NCBI GenBank assembly: GCA_023398615.1
Contig: JAEWSD010000063.1
Location: 1 to 18,284 of the forward strand
DNA from: Bacillota bacterium
GTDB taxonomy: Bacteria > Bacillota > Clostridia > Lachnospirales > Lachnospiraceae
DNA length: 18,284 nt
Direction: 5' to 3'
Positions within the stretch are counted from its first letter, which is position 1. Every line of letters begins with the position of its first letter. The notes under the pieces are model-generated. The model searched no databases and had not been told where the DNA came from. It saw only the letters and a program-made list of their open reading frames with translations. The translations under genes and the position numbers were made by a program. Positions 1 to 6,464 of the stretch are shown here, one piece after another.

Positions 1-9
1 AAAAAGTAG

Positions 10-38
10 TTTACATATTTGTCCAAATATAGTATAAT
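10..38 (+). promoter_or_regulatory. Sigma-70/SigA-type promoter of the leader RNA
   Basis: The -35 hexamer TTTACA (10-15) matches the consensus at five of six positions, and the -10 hexamer TATAAT (33-38) is perfect. The spacer is exactly 17 bp. Transcription would begin near 44-46, about 255 bases before the first gene start, so the transcript carries a long leader. No gene lies between this promoter and 301. Confidence 0.8.
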
Positions 39-44
39 ATCAAC

Positions 45-286
45 AGTAGTTACCTGCGTGAATATGCAACAGAGGATTGTTTGTTCATACAGGTAGTAAC
101 AAACTTATGTTACATGCTTGAGCTGAGAGAAGGACACGCTGCGGATGCAGAGTGTGCTACATAGCTGACACATTAGTGTATGGCTATAAGATTTTAGACC
201 GGAGCTTTATCCTTATGGGAAAGCCGTCGGGGAGATCTTGGCAGCTCCGGATCCCCCTTCGTTAGACGTATGGGGGATTTCTTTCT
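45..286 (+). ncRNA. Structured leader RNA / possible small RNA upstream of the 301-1839 gene
   Basis: The stretch behind the promoter is rich in self-complementarity. Hairpin 1 pairs 51-56 (TACCTG) with 90-95 (CAGGTA), extended inside by 59-62/84-87 and 68-71/78-81. Hairpin 2 pairs 134-137 with 152-155 and 139-142 with 147-150 around a GGAT loop. Hairpin 3 pairs 161-165 with 183-187 and 168-171 with 176-179. Domain 4 pairs 199-206 (CCGGAGCT) perfectly with 243-250, enclosing two small stems (210-212/218-220 and 223-225/240-242). A terminator-like stem follows at 251-278. I do not recognise a known riboswitch, T-box or other RNA family here. It could be a cis-acting attenuator leader or a stand-alone RNA partner of the downstream protein. 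Pairings were found by eye and no folding energy was computed. Confidence 0.6.
251..286 (+). terminator. Terminator-like hairpin ending the leader, with possible antiterminator
   Basis: The bases 251-257 (ATCCCCC) pair perfectly with 272-278 (GGGGGAT) around a 14-nt loop, and a T-rich tract (278-286, TTTCTTTCT) follows. The T-run is interrupted by a C, so termination may be partial. The same C-run can pair instead with 230-237 (one A-C mismatch, 230-237/250-257). That alternative would break both this stem and the 199-206/243-250 helix, which is the classic layout of an attenuator. The ribosome binding site of the gene starts directly behind it at 287. Confidence 0.55.
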
Positions 287-300
287 GGGAGGTGCGTTAT

Positions 301-1839
301 TTGTTTGTCGTGATTCAATTCCCCATTGCAGATACGAGGGATTTTTTGGATGTTGATACCTATAGGTTAAGTCTGCCGAGCTTTCCGCTTATGAATCCTA
401 ATGAACAGGACTTTATCCGCTGTTTTGGTCCGATAAAAAACCGGATTAACCAGGACGGTGTGGAGTATTATGAAACCGTATACAGCAAGGCCAACCGGGC
501 TTTGCGCATCCCGAATCTTGGAGAATACCGGCTGGGCAGGGAATACGGCGGTTTTATACCCACCTGTGTGTTTCGCAGATTTTTTGCAAATAATGAGACT
601 TGTAAGTTAGAGATCGGATTTAGAAACATCCAGAGAAGTAAATTCATGCAATTGCCCTTTACCGATATGCAATTACTTAACTTTTTGACGGAGCTAATGG
701 AAATAAAGGCCCAGATACCGTCAAAAAGCCGGGATAATACAGAATATAAGCTAAACGATGTCTGTACGAAGCTGTCTTCCTTATATCTGTATTCCACTAC
801 AAAATATCCCCTGCCCTCAGATAAGCAGGTTCAACCCTCCTGGATACAGGCGGGGAATCCAATGATACTTATGGAATATGACAAAAGTGAGATTGTAAAG
901 CTGCCGCATATGGTAAAGCACATTGCTTCTCTTGAACAGTTCGGCATAAGTCTTGCCCATACCATTATATATAACAGCAGGAATAAAACAAAAATAAGAG
1001 TATGGCTGATTGGTAAGGATAAGAATTCGGAAAAAGAAGCCGTCCGAAACTTAAGACTGAACCTGCTGCGCCTGAATGCCGAACAGGAATGCTTAAAACA
1101 GGTCTTGCGTTCCATCCAGTACGAAAAAATTATAATTAAACCGCACAGCGAAGCAACGGATAGATTACAGAACTATATTAATAATGCGATTCGGTCGATC
1201 CGTCAAAATGAAAGGTATGGGATACCCAACAGCGAAATTATAGAAGTTTCCAACAGCTACGAAAATATTATTAACGGGAATGAGCGGACCTTTCTGCTTA
1301 CGCAGCTGGAAAGCATCAGAAAGAATATCTACCGGAAGGTCAAGCTTTATACGGAACCTACGCAAAAGCCGTCTTCCAGGATAATCGTATCAAACAGTAA
1401 CGGCGGAAGTAACATATACATAGAAGGAACCATACAGGAGGGCGGAATTGTAATGACGAATACAAACGTCACAATCGGCGACAACAACACATTTACGGGT
1501 AATAATAATATCGGCAGCGTTCTTATCGGTTCAAGCAATACGATTACTAACATGGAGCCAAAAAGTAAAGACGAAGAATTATTAAAGCAAAAGCTGGCCG
1601 AATTGAATGAGCTCGTTACGGAACTGTGCAAAAATCTTTCGGCAGAAGAGGGTGAACAGGCGGCAAAGGATATGGCCGGCATCGTGCAGGAGGCGACGAG
1701 CAGCAAGCCGCGCAAATCCTATCTGGAGCTGTTTACAGGCGGTATCCTGGCTGCCTCCAAATATTGTTCCTCTTTGATCGAGCCTATCGCCAAAGCGGTT
1801 GATAACCTAATGGGATTGATCGGTAAATTCGTAAAGTAG
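301..1839 (+). CDS. Unknown 512-aa protein, conflict-system-like architecture
   Basis: I do not recognise the family. The TTG at 301 is preferred as start because GGGAGG (287-292) sits 8 nt upstream; the frame stays open upstream to a TTG at 238, but that codon lies inside the leader hairpins with a poorly spaced Shine-Dalgarno. The protein begins MFVVIQFPIADTRDF and has a mixed N-terminal region (about 1-115), a mostly helical middle (about 120-350), an Asn/Gly/Thr-rich tract with short alternating strands (about 361-418, including IGDNNTFTGNNN) and a C-terminal part that starts as a charged helix or coiled coil (about 421-460) and ends in a hydrophobic, possibly membrane-active segment (about 475-512). 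No Walker, reverse transcriptase, protease or nuclease motif is visible. Asn/Gly-rich solenoid linkers followed by helical C-termini occur in bacterial conflict-system proteins, so a defence role is a guess from architecture. It has its own promoter and structured leader and no co-oriented partner inside the window. Confidence 0.75.
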   Translation: MFVVIQFPIADTRDFLDVDTYRLSLPSFPLMNPNEQDFIRCFGPIKNRINQDGVEYYETVYSKANRALRIPNLGEYRLGREYGGFIPTCVFRRFFANNETCKLEIGFRNIQRSKFMQLPFTDMQLLNFLTELMEIKAQIPSKSRDNTEYKLNDVCTKLSSLYLYSTTKYPLPSDKQVQPSWIQAGNPMILMEYDKSEIVKLPHMVKHIASLEQFGISLAHTIIYNSRNKTKIRVWLIGKDKNSEKEAVRNLRLNLLRLNAEQECLKQVLRSIQYEKIIIKPHSEATDRLQNYINNAIRSIRQNERYGIPNSEIIEVSNSYENIINGNERTFLLTQLESIRKNIYRKVKLYTEPTQKPSSRIIVSNSNGGSNIYIEGTIQEGGIVMTNTNVTIGDNNTFTGNNNIGSVLIGSSNTITNMEPKSKDEELLKQKLAELNELVTELCKNLSAEEGEQAAKDMAGIVQEATSSKPRKSYLELFTGGILAASKYCSSLIEPIAKAVDNLMGLIGKFVK

Positions 1840-1844
1840 AGTTT

Positions 1845-1909
1845 GTTACTGTTTAGCCGCAAGGCTGAACTGTAACCAGAGTTTATCCGCTTGGCTCAGG
1901 ACGGATAAA
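1845..1909 (+). other. Two tandem hairpins after the unknown gene
   Basis: The first hairpin (1845-1876) pairs GTTAC and GTTTAGCC with GGCTGAAC and GTAAC, with one T-T mismatch, one G-T pair and a GCAA loop. The second (1882-1909) is a perfect 8-bp stem, TTTATCCG with CGGATAAA, around a 12-nt loop. Neither is followed by a T-run, so neither is a standard intrinsic terminator. They may stabilise or help end the upstream transcript. They sit just before the araC promoter. Confidence 0.6.
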
Positions 1910-1915
1910 ACAAAA

Positions 1916-1944
1916 TTGACGCAGGGAATAAAGTACAGTATAAT
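1916..1944 (+). promoter_or_regulatory. Promoter of the AraC-family gene
   Basis: TTGACG (1916-1921) and TATAAT (1939-1944) are separated by 17 bp, an almost perfect housekeeping promoter 34 bp before the ATG at 1979. A CGGTTAT element directly downstream (1946-1952) also occurs in front of the transporter operon (3014-3020), which could be a shared regulator site, though a 7-mer match may be chance. Confidence 0.75.
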
Positions 1945-1978
1945 TCGGTTATAACAAGATTGGCATGGCGGTATATTT

Positions 1979-2971
1979 ATGAAGAAAATTATTCCTGAGC
2001 AGATGAATGAAAAAGAAAACCGTACCTTTGAACAGGCTTTGCATGGCTACGTGTTTGCCGGAAAGAAGAAAGAAGGCGGATATACGTCATATCATCTTAA
2101 GGATGAATATGGCTCGGGCGAGATGAGGTGTTATGATGTAACTCCGGGTATTCAGGTATCCTACAACAATCTGAATATGGACTCCTGCTTTCATCCTATT
2201 GTGCCTGCAAAAGAATACCTCCAAATAGACCATTGCTTAGATGGCTGCTATGAATTTGAACTGCAGAACAAAACCGTCTACTTTCTGGGAGAAGGAGATT
2301 TGTGCGTAAGTAATCTGGGCAAACAGGCCTTTGTCGGTTCAAGGCTTCCCTTAAAAAAGTATCGCGGACTTACCGTACTTTTGGAAGTAGAAACGGCTCA
2401 GGAAAGTCTGAATTCATATTTTCCCCAGGCGAACATTAACCTCGCACAGATACGCGATAAGCTCTGCCCAAACGGACAATCCTTACTGATTAAAGCAAGG
2501 CATAAGATCGATCACATATTCAGCGAGCTTTATCAGACAGACGAAAGAATCCGAATGCCGTATCTGTGGGTCAAGACAATCGAATTGCTTTTATTCTTAA
2601 GCCTGCTGGACAGCAGTCATATGCAGCAGCCAATGACATTTTCAGAGGAAGTGTCACAGGGAACGCAAAAAGTGTATCAGTACATTATCGAAAATCCGTT
2701 TGTTAAAAACACTATTACAGACCTCGCTGCAATGTTTCATCTTGCGGAATCCAGTATGAAGCGCTGCTTTAAGTCTGTTTCAGGACATTCTATCGGAACC
2801 TTTATGAAGATAAAGAGAATGGAGGCAGCGGCACAGCTGCTGTTAACAGAAAGGAATTTGAGTATCGGAGAAATTGCAGAAGCGGCAGGTTACGAAAATC
2901 AAAGCAAATTTTCCGCCGCCTTTAAGTCCGTATATAGTATAACACCTTATGCCTACCGGTGCAAACGGTGA
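1979..2971 (+). CDS. AraC-family transcriptional regulator
   Basis: A 330-aa protein with an N-terminal sensing region (about 1-220) and a C-terminal double helix-turn-helix DNA-binding domain (about 228-330). The first HTH is around LAAMFHLAESSMKRCF and the second around IGEIAEAAGYENQSKF, ending in the usual F-x-x-x-F-K and P-x-x-Y-R pattern (SITPYAYR). Length and layout fit the AraC regulators that control siderophore or metallophore uptake (PchR/YbtA-like group), where the ligand is the metal-chelate itself. It lies directly upstream of a transporter operon on the same strand, so it probably activates that operon. The ATG at 1979 has only a weak ribosome binding site (GGCGG around 1967-1971). 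DNA-binding assignment is firm; ligand and target are inferred from context. Confidence 0.9.
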   Translation: MKKIIPEQMNEKENRTFEQALHGYVFAGKKKEGGYTSYHLKDEYGSGEMRCYDVTPGIQVSYNNLNMDSCFHPIVPAKEYLQIDHCLDGCYEFELQNKTVYFLGEGDLCVSNLGKQAFVGSRLPLKKYRGLTVLLEVETAQESLNSYFPQANINLAQIRDKLCPNGQSLLIKARHKIDHIFSELYQTDERIRMPYLWVKTIELLLFLSLLDSSHMQQPMTFSEEVSQGTQKVYQYIIENPFVKNTITDLAAMFHLAESSMKRCFKSVSGHSIGTFMKIKRMEAAAQLLLTERNLSIGEIAEAAGYENQSKFSAAFKSVYSITPYAYRCKR

Positions 2972-3008
2972 GCCGATTGGAGCAAATATATACCTGATAG
3001 GTCGTAGA

Positions 3009-3036
3009 TTGTACGGTTATCATATGCTATCATACT
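3009..3036 (+). promoter_or_regulatory. Candidate promoter and regulator repeats of the transporter operon
   Basis: A weak promoter may be formed by TTGTAC (3009-3014) and CATACT (3031-3036) with a 16-bp spacer. Inside it, the heptamer TATCATA occurs twice as a direct repeat (3018-3024 and 3028-3034), 10 bp apart, which places both copies on the same face of the helix. Direct repeats with helical phasing beside a poor -35/-10 pair suit an AraC-type activator. This is inference without binding data. Confidence 0.4.
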
Positions 3037-3062
3037 TAGCAGTGATGACATGTGCATTGGTT

Positions 3063-3093
3063 AATAAACCGTTGTACAGCGGTTTATTTTTTT
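3063..3093 (+). terminator. Intrinsic terminator between araC and the transporter operon
   Basis: A perfect 9-bp stem (AATAAACCG 3063-3071 with CGGTTTATT 3080-3088) encloses an 8-nt loop and runs into seven T residues (3087-3093). It ends the araC transcript. If the operon promoter lies upstream of it (near 3009-3036), the same structure would act as an attenuator for the transporter genes. Confidence 0.85.
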
Positions 3094-3101
3094 GGGCAAT
3101 G

Positions 3102-3117
3102 GTTAGTCATGTCTAAC
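3102..3117. promoter_or_regulatory. Palindrome before the first permease gene
   Basis: GTTAG (3102-3106) and CTAAC (3113-3117) form a perfect inverted repeat with a 6-nt centre, in the leader between terminator and ribosome binding site. The half-sites resemble those of DtxR/IdeR metal repressors, but the spacing (6 instead of 1) differs from the classical box. It is a possible operator or a small RNA hairpin. Confidence 0.35.
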
Positions 3118-3145
3118 TAAAGTGCAAAAAATGGAGTAAACTCAA

Positions 3146-4090
3146 ATGAACAAGGTTAGTTTTAGTAAAAGATTTCTCAGAAAATTGCCCGGGCTTGTCA
3201 TAGTTATATACGGTGTTATCACTTTGAGCTTTTGTTTACAGCTTTTTACCGGAACCGATCCGGCGGAAATGATTGTGCGCAAGCAAAGTGTTTTTGCCAC
3301 AGAAGAGCAAATACAGGCTGTCAGGGAGGAATTGGGACTTGATGCCCCTTTTCATCAACGATATGCGGATTACATAAAAGGCGTGCTAAAGGGGGATCTG
3401 GGGACGGCTGTAACCAATAAAAGGCCGGTAGCGGAAAACATAAAAGAAGCACTTCCCGTAACGTGTATGCTCATTATTATGGCGATGTTCTGGGTAGGAG
3501 TATTTACAGTTTTCATTGCAACGGTTTCGGTTGTTCTAAAAGGCGGCATCTTTGATAATGTAATGCGGATCACTTGTATCATAGGAATTTGTGTCCCCAG
3601 CTTCTGGCTGGCTTTAATCCTGCTGACCGCTTTCGCGGTTAAGCTTCCGATTTTCAAGGTGATTTCCGACGGGAGCCTGAAGTCCCTGATTTTACCATCA
3701 ATAGCAATGGCATTTCCGGTAATGTGTATTTCTGTCCGAGTATTAAGAGCCTCCGTATTAAATGAACTGAAAAGTGACTATGTAGCCTACGCAAAAGCCA
3801 GAGGCTTTACCAATTCACAGATTATTTACGGCGAGGTTTTAAGAAATTCACTGCCGGCAGCCATAACATTATTCGCCCAATATTGTGCTTCCCTCTTTGG
3901 TACGTCCGCCCTGGTGGAAGGAGTTTTTTCCATTCAGGGGCTGGGCTCTTATCTTATGGAATCCTGTGAACGCATGGATATATATGGGATATCCGGCTCG
4001 ATACTGGTTTGCGCGGTTTTATTTGTACTCTTTAATACGGCAGCCGATATTCTTTCGAGTGCGATATGCCCTGCATACAGGGGGGTGTAA
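3146..4090 (+). CDS. ABC importer permease, NikB/DppB/OppB type
   Basis: This 314-aa inner-membrane permease would form half of the channel of a nickel/peptide/opine-type ABC importer. It shows the N-terminal membrane segment, then the family pattern G-L-D-x-P-x-x-x-R-Y (GLDAPFHQRYADY near residues 63-75), several further membrane segments and the cytoplasmic coupling loop around 207-235 (Y-V-x-Y-A-x-A-x-G-x, then VLRNSLPAAIT). Length fits the family. The ATG at 3146 follows GGAG (3133-3136) at 9 nt. It is the first gene of a seven-gene operon and the next permease starts 2 nt after its stop. Family is clear; whether the substrate is nickel, a peptide or a metal-chelate is inferred from the operon. 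Confidence 0.9.
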   Translation: MNKVSFSKRFLRKLPGLVIVIYGVITLSFCLQLFTGTDPAEMIVRKQSVFATEEQIQAVREELGLDAPFHQRYADYIKGVLKGDLGTAVTNKRPVAENIKEALPVTCMLIIMAMFWVGVFTVFIATVSVVLKGGIFDNVMRITCIIGICVPSFWLALILLTAFAVKLPIFKVISDGSLKSLILPSIAMAFPVMCISVRVLRASVLNELKSDYVAYAKARGFTNSQIIYGEVLRNSLPAAITLFAQYCASLFGTSALVEGVFSIQGLGSYLMESCERMDIYGISGSILVCAVLFVLFNTAADILSSAICPAYRGV

Positions 4091-4092
4091 AC

Positions 4093-4911
4093 ATGAAAAG
4101 CAAATTACAGGTAATAATCGGATTAACGTTAATAGCGGCATTTATTCTGATTGCCATATTAGCTCCTGCACTGGCACCCAACGATCCGGGTGCTACCGAT
4201 CTTTCCATGAAAAATGCGGCTGCAACAAAGGAATTTCCTTTGGGCTGTGACCAAATGGGAAGATGCGAACTTTCAAGAATCCTATATGGCGCAAGATATT
4301 CTCTGGGATTATCCGTACCTGTGCTGATTTTACTTGCGGCAGCTTCCTTATTCATCGGCTGTTATTCAAGCTACAAAGCCGGGGCAATCGATGAGATTGC
4401 AGGAGTGTTGTGTAATATTTTCATGGCATTCCCGTTAATCGTAATAGCAATGGCACTTATTACTTCGATAGACAATCCGGTTTTATGCGTTATAATAGCC
4501 ATCAGCATTTCCATGTCGGCATGGTTTTTGAGGATGGTACGTTCCTATGCAAAAACAGAGTGCGGCAAAGAATACATAGAAGCGGCAAGGCTTTCCGGCG
4601 CATCGGAACTTAGAATTGTACTAAGGCACTTAATCCCCAATGTTTTACCGCAGTTTCTGGTTTATTTTACTACGGGCATTGCCTCAGCGATAATGGCGGT
4701 TTCAAGTTTTTCTTTTTTAGGAATCGGGCTGATAGCAGGAACTCCGGAATGGGGAGCTATGCTTAATGAGGCCAGAAACAGTATCTATGGAAATCCAGGT
4801 TTGATTATTTATCCCGGAATTTGCCTAATCGTATGCTGTGCAGGCTTTAACCTTTTGGGAGAGGGTCTTAGAGATTTTATCGGGAAGGAGGATGAGATAA
4901 ATGTCCCTTAA
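4093..4911 (+). CDS. ABC importer permease, NikC/DppC/OppC type
   Basis: A 272-aa membrane permease, the partner of the preceding gene. It begins MKSKLQVIIGLTLIAAFI, has the family segment with P-L-G-x-D-x-x-G-R (PLGCDQMGRCELSRILYGAR, near 46-65), about five more membrane segments and the coupling loop YIEAARLSGASELRIVLRHL with P-N near 156-178. The start is the ATG at 4093, which has GGGGGTG just ahead; an in-frame ATG at 4066 lies inside the upstream gene and has no ribosome binding site. The gene overlaps the following ATPase gene by 11 nt, so the two are translationally coupled. The pair would form the translocation pore with the ATPases below. Confidence 0.9.
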   Translation: MKSKLQVIIGLTLIAAFILIAILAPALAPNDPGATDLSMKNAAATKEFPLGCDQMGRCELSRILYGARYSLGLSVPVLILLAAASLFIGCYSSYKAGAIDEIAGVLCNIFMAFPLIVIAMALITSIDNPVLCVIIAISISMSAWFLRMVRSYAKTECGKEYIEAARLSGASELRIVLRHLIPNVLPQFLVYFTTGIASAIMAVSSFSFLGIGLIAGTPEWGAMLNEARNSIYGNPGLIIYPGICLIVCCAGFNLLGEGLRDFIGKEDEINVP

Positions 4912-5689
4912 TATTAAGAATTTAAGAATTTCTCTTACGTCCGGCAGGAGCGTGACAGAGGATATTTCCTTTCGGATCGGAAAGGGGGAGATGCTGTCGA
5001 TAGTAGGAAGCTCCGGGGCAGGAAAGACCACCGTATGCAAAGCGATTATGGGACTTTTGGGAGCTGATTTTAAAGCGGAAGGAAATATTCTCTATGATAA
5101 TACGGAACTTTTAAATATCCCGAAAAAGAATTTACGGAGGATTTACGGAAAGGAAATCTGCTTTATTATGCAAAATCCAATGACCGCATTTAATCCGTCG
5201 ATACGTATCGGCAGGCAAATGGAAAAAACGTATTTGCGGCATAATACGGCACTGTCAAAGGCTGAAATCACTAAAAAATGCGAAGCTGCATTGCAGAATT
5301 TAGGCCTTACGGACACGAAAAGAATTCTGAAAAGTTATCCGTTTACTCTTTCAGGAGGAATGCTGCAGAGGGTTATGATTGCAACGGCGCTTATCAATGA
5401 ACCTCAAGTACTGATTGCAGACGAGGTTACCACGGCAATCGATGCCTGCAACCGAATTGAGCTGATGAAAATGTTGGGAAATCTTTGCAAAAAAGGAATG
5501 TCCGTTCTGTTCATCACTCATGACTTACGGGCTGCTGCAAATGCAGATAAAATCCTTATTATGAACCAAGGTAAAGTGGTGGAATCCGGAAGAACCGAGG
5601 ATATCTTACACAGTCCCAAAGAAGAATACACAAAAGAGCTTTTAAATGCATGCTGTTTGGAAAGGAGGCGCATAGATGATAGCGCTTAG
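4901..5689 (+). CDS. ABC importer ATPase, NikD/DppD type (short form)
   Basis: A 262-aa cytoplasmic ATPase that powers the importer. Walker A is GSSGAGKTT (36-44), the signature is LSGGM (near 149-153, the M being typical of the D-type subunits), Walker B runs into ADEVTTAID (near 173-181) and the switch histidine is in FITHD (near 203-207). A Val replaces the usual Pro in the D-E-P-T-T-A-L-D motif; the catalytic Glu is kept. It lacks the roughly 60-residue C-terminal extension of OppD/DppD, so it matches the short NikD-like form. AAGGAG (4885-4890) lies 10 nt before the ATG at 4901. It overlaps the next gene by 14 nt. Confidence 0.9.
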   Translation: MSLNIKNLRISLTSGRSVTEDISFRIGKGEMLSIVGSSGAGKTTVCKAIMGLLGADFKAEGNILYDNTELLNIPKKNLRRIYGKEICFIMQNPMTAFNPSIRIGRQMEKTYLRHNTALSKAEITKKCEAALQNLGLTDTKRILKSYPFTLSGGMLQRVMIATALINEPQVLIADEVTTAIDACNRIELMKMLGNLCKKGMSVLFITHDLRAAANADKILIMNQGKVVESGRTEDILHSPKEEYTKELLNACCLERRRIDDSA

Positions 5690-6464
5690 AAACTTAAGCT
5701 GTTCTTTTTCCGACAGTCCTTTTTCAAAGGATAAGTTTACGGCAGTATCTGCTCTGAATATTAATTTCAGGAAAGGAGGGCGGTATGCGATCGTAGGAGA
5801 ATCAGGCTCCGGTAAGACCACTCTTGCCAGGATGATCGCCGGGCTTCAACAACCAAGCAGCGGAAACGTATTTGTTGAAGAAAACCCTGTTTACGGAAGA
5901 AATAAAAACCGAAAGGAACACTTTAAAAAAGTTCAAATGATTCAGCAAAATTCACTTTCTGCTTTAGACCCCAAAATGACCGCAGGAAGATCAATTGAAG
6001 AACCATTAATTTGCTTCTTTCACCTAAATAAAGCCGCAAGAAGAAAAAGATGTGAAGAACTCCTGGAAATCTGTAATTTACCTATAGAATATTATGCAAG
6101 ACTCCCTGGTGAGCTTTCAGGCGGAGAACAGAAAAGAGTTGCCATTGCAAGGGCACTGGCTGTTCAGCCGGAATGTCTGATCTTCGATGAGGCAACGAAC
6201 GGCTTTGATTTGCCTTTAAGGAAAAAGATCATAGAGGAAATTGTCCATTTACAGGAGTCTATCGGATTTACCTTACTATTTATTACCCATGATATTGAAC
6301 TTGCTATTGTGCTGGCTGATGAAATTCTTGTCATGAGGAATTCAAAGCTATTGGAGAAGGTGGAATTCTCAGGAAATCTTTCCGTATTCAAAAATGGCTA
6401 CAGCAAAATTTTGTTAGAAGCAAGCGGCATAAACTTAATTTATGAAAGGAATTGTTTACTATGA
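5676..6464 (+). CDS. ABC importer ATPase, NikE/DppF type (short form)
   Basis: The second 262-aa ATPase of the importer. Walker A is GESGSGKTT (41-49), the Q-loop is around QMIQQNSLSALDPKM, the signature is LSGGEQKRV (near 147-155), Walker B leads to FDEATNGFD (near 169-177) and FITHD holds the switch histidine. The LSGGE signature marks it as the F/E-type partner of the LSGGM subunit encoded before it, so the two likely form a heterodimer. It also lacks the oligopeptide-transporter C-terminal extension. AAAGGAGG (5661-5668) precedes the ATG at 5676. Its stop overlaps the start of the binding-protein gene by 4 nt (ATGA, 6461-6464). Confidence 0.9.
   Translation: MIALRNLSCSFSDSPFSKDKFTAVSALNINFRKGGRYAIVGESGSGKTTLARMIAGLQQPSSGNVFVEENPVYGRNKNRKEHFKKVQMIQQNSLSALDPKMTAGRSIEEPLICFFHLNKAARRKRCEELLEICNLPIEYYARLPGELSGGEQKRVAIARALAVQPECLIFDEATNGFDLPLRKKIIEEIVHLQESIGFTLLFITHDIELAIVLADEILVMRNSKLLEKVEFSGNLSVFKNGYSKILLEASGINLIYERNCLL

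Noticed and set aside
45..300. Type III toxin-antitoxin RNA
   Set aside because: That class needs short tandem repeats before the terminator and a small toxin; no tandem repeats are visible and the protein has 512 residues.
45..1839. Retron or other reverse-transcriptase system (structured RNA plus downstream gene)
   Set aside because: The protein has no Y-x-D-D or other reverse-transcriptase motif, and no RT gene is in the window.
3102..3117. Classical DtxR/IdeR iron box
   Set aside because: Half-sites are similar, but the 6-nt centre does not match the 1-nt centre of the known box, so it is reported only as a palindrome.
4066..4092. Upstream in-frame ATG for the NikC-type permease
   Set aside because: It lies inside the preceding gene without a ribosome binding site; the ATG at 4093 has GGGGGTG ahead and gives the usual N-terminus.
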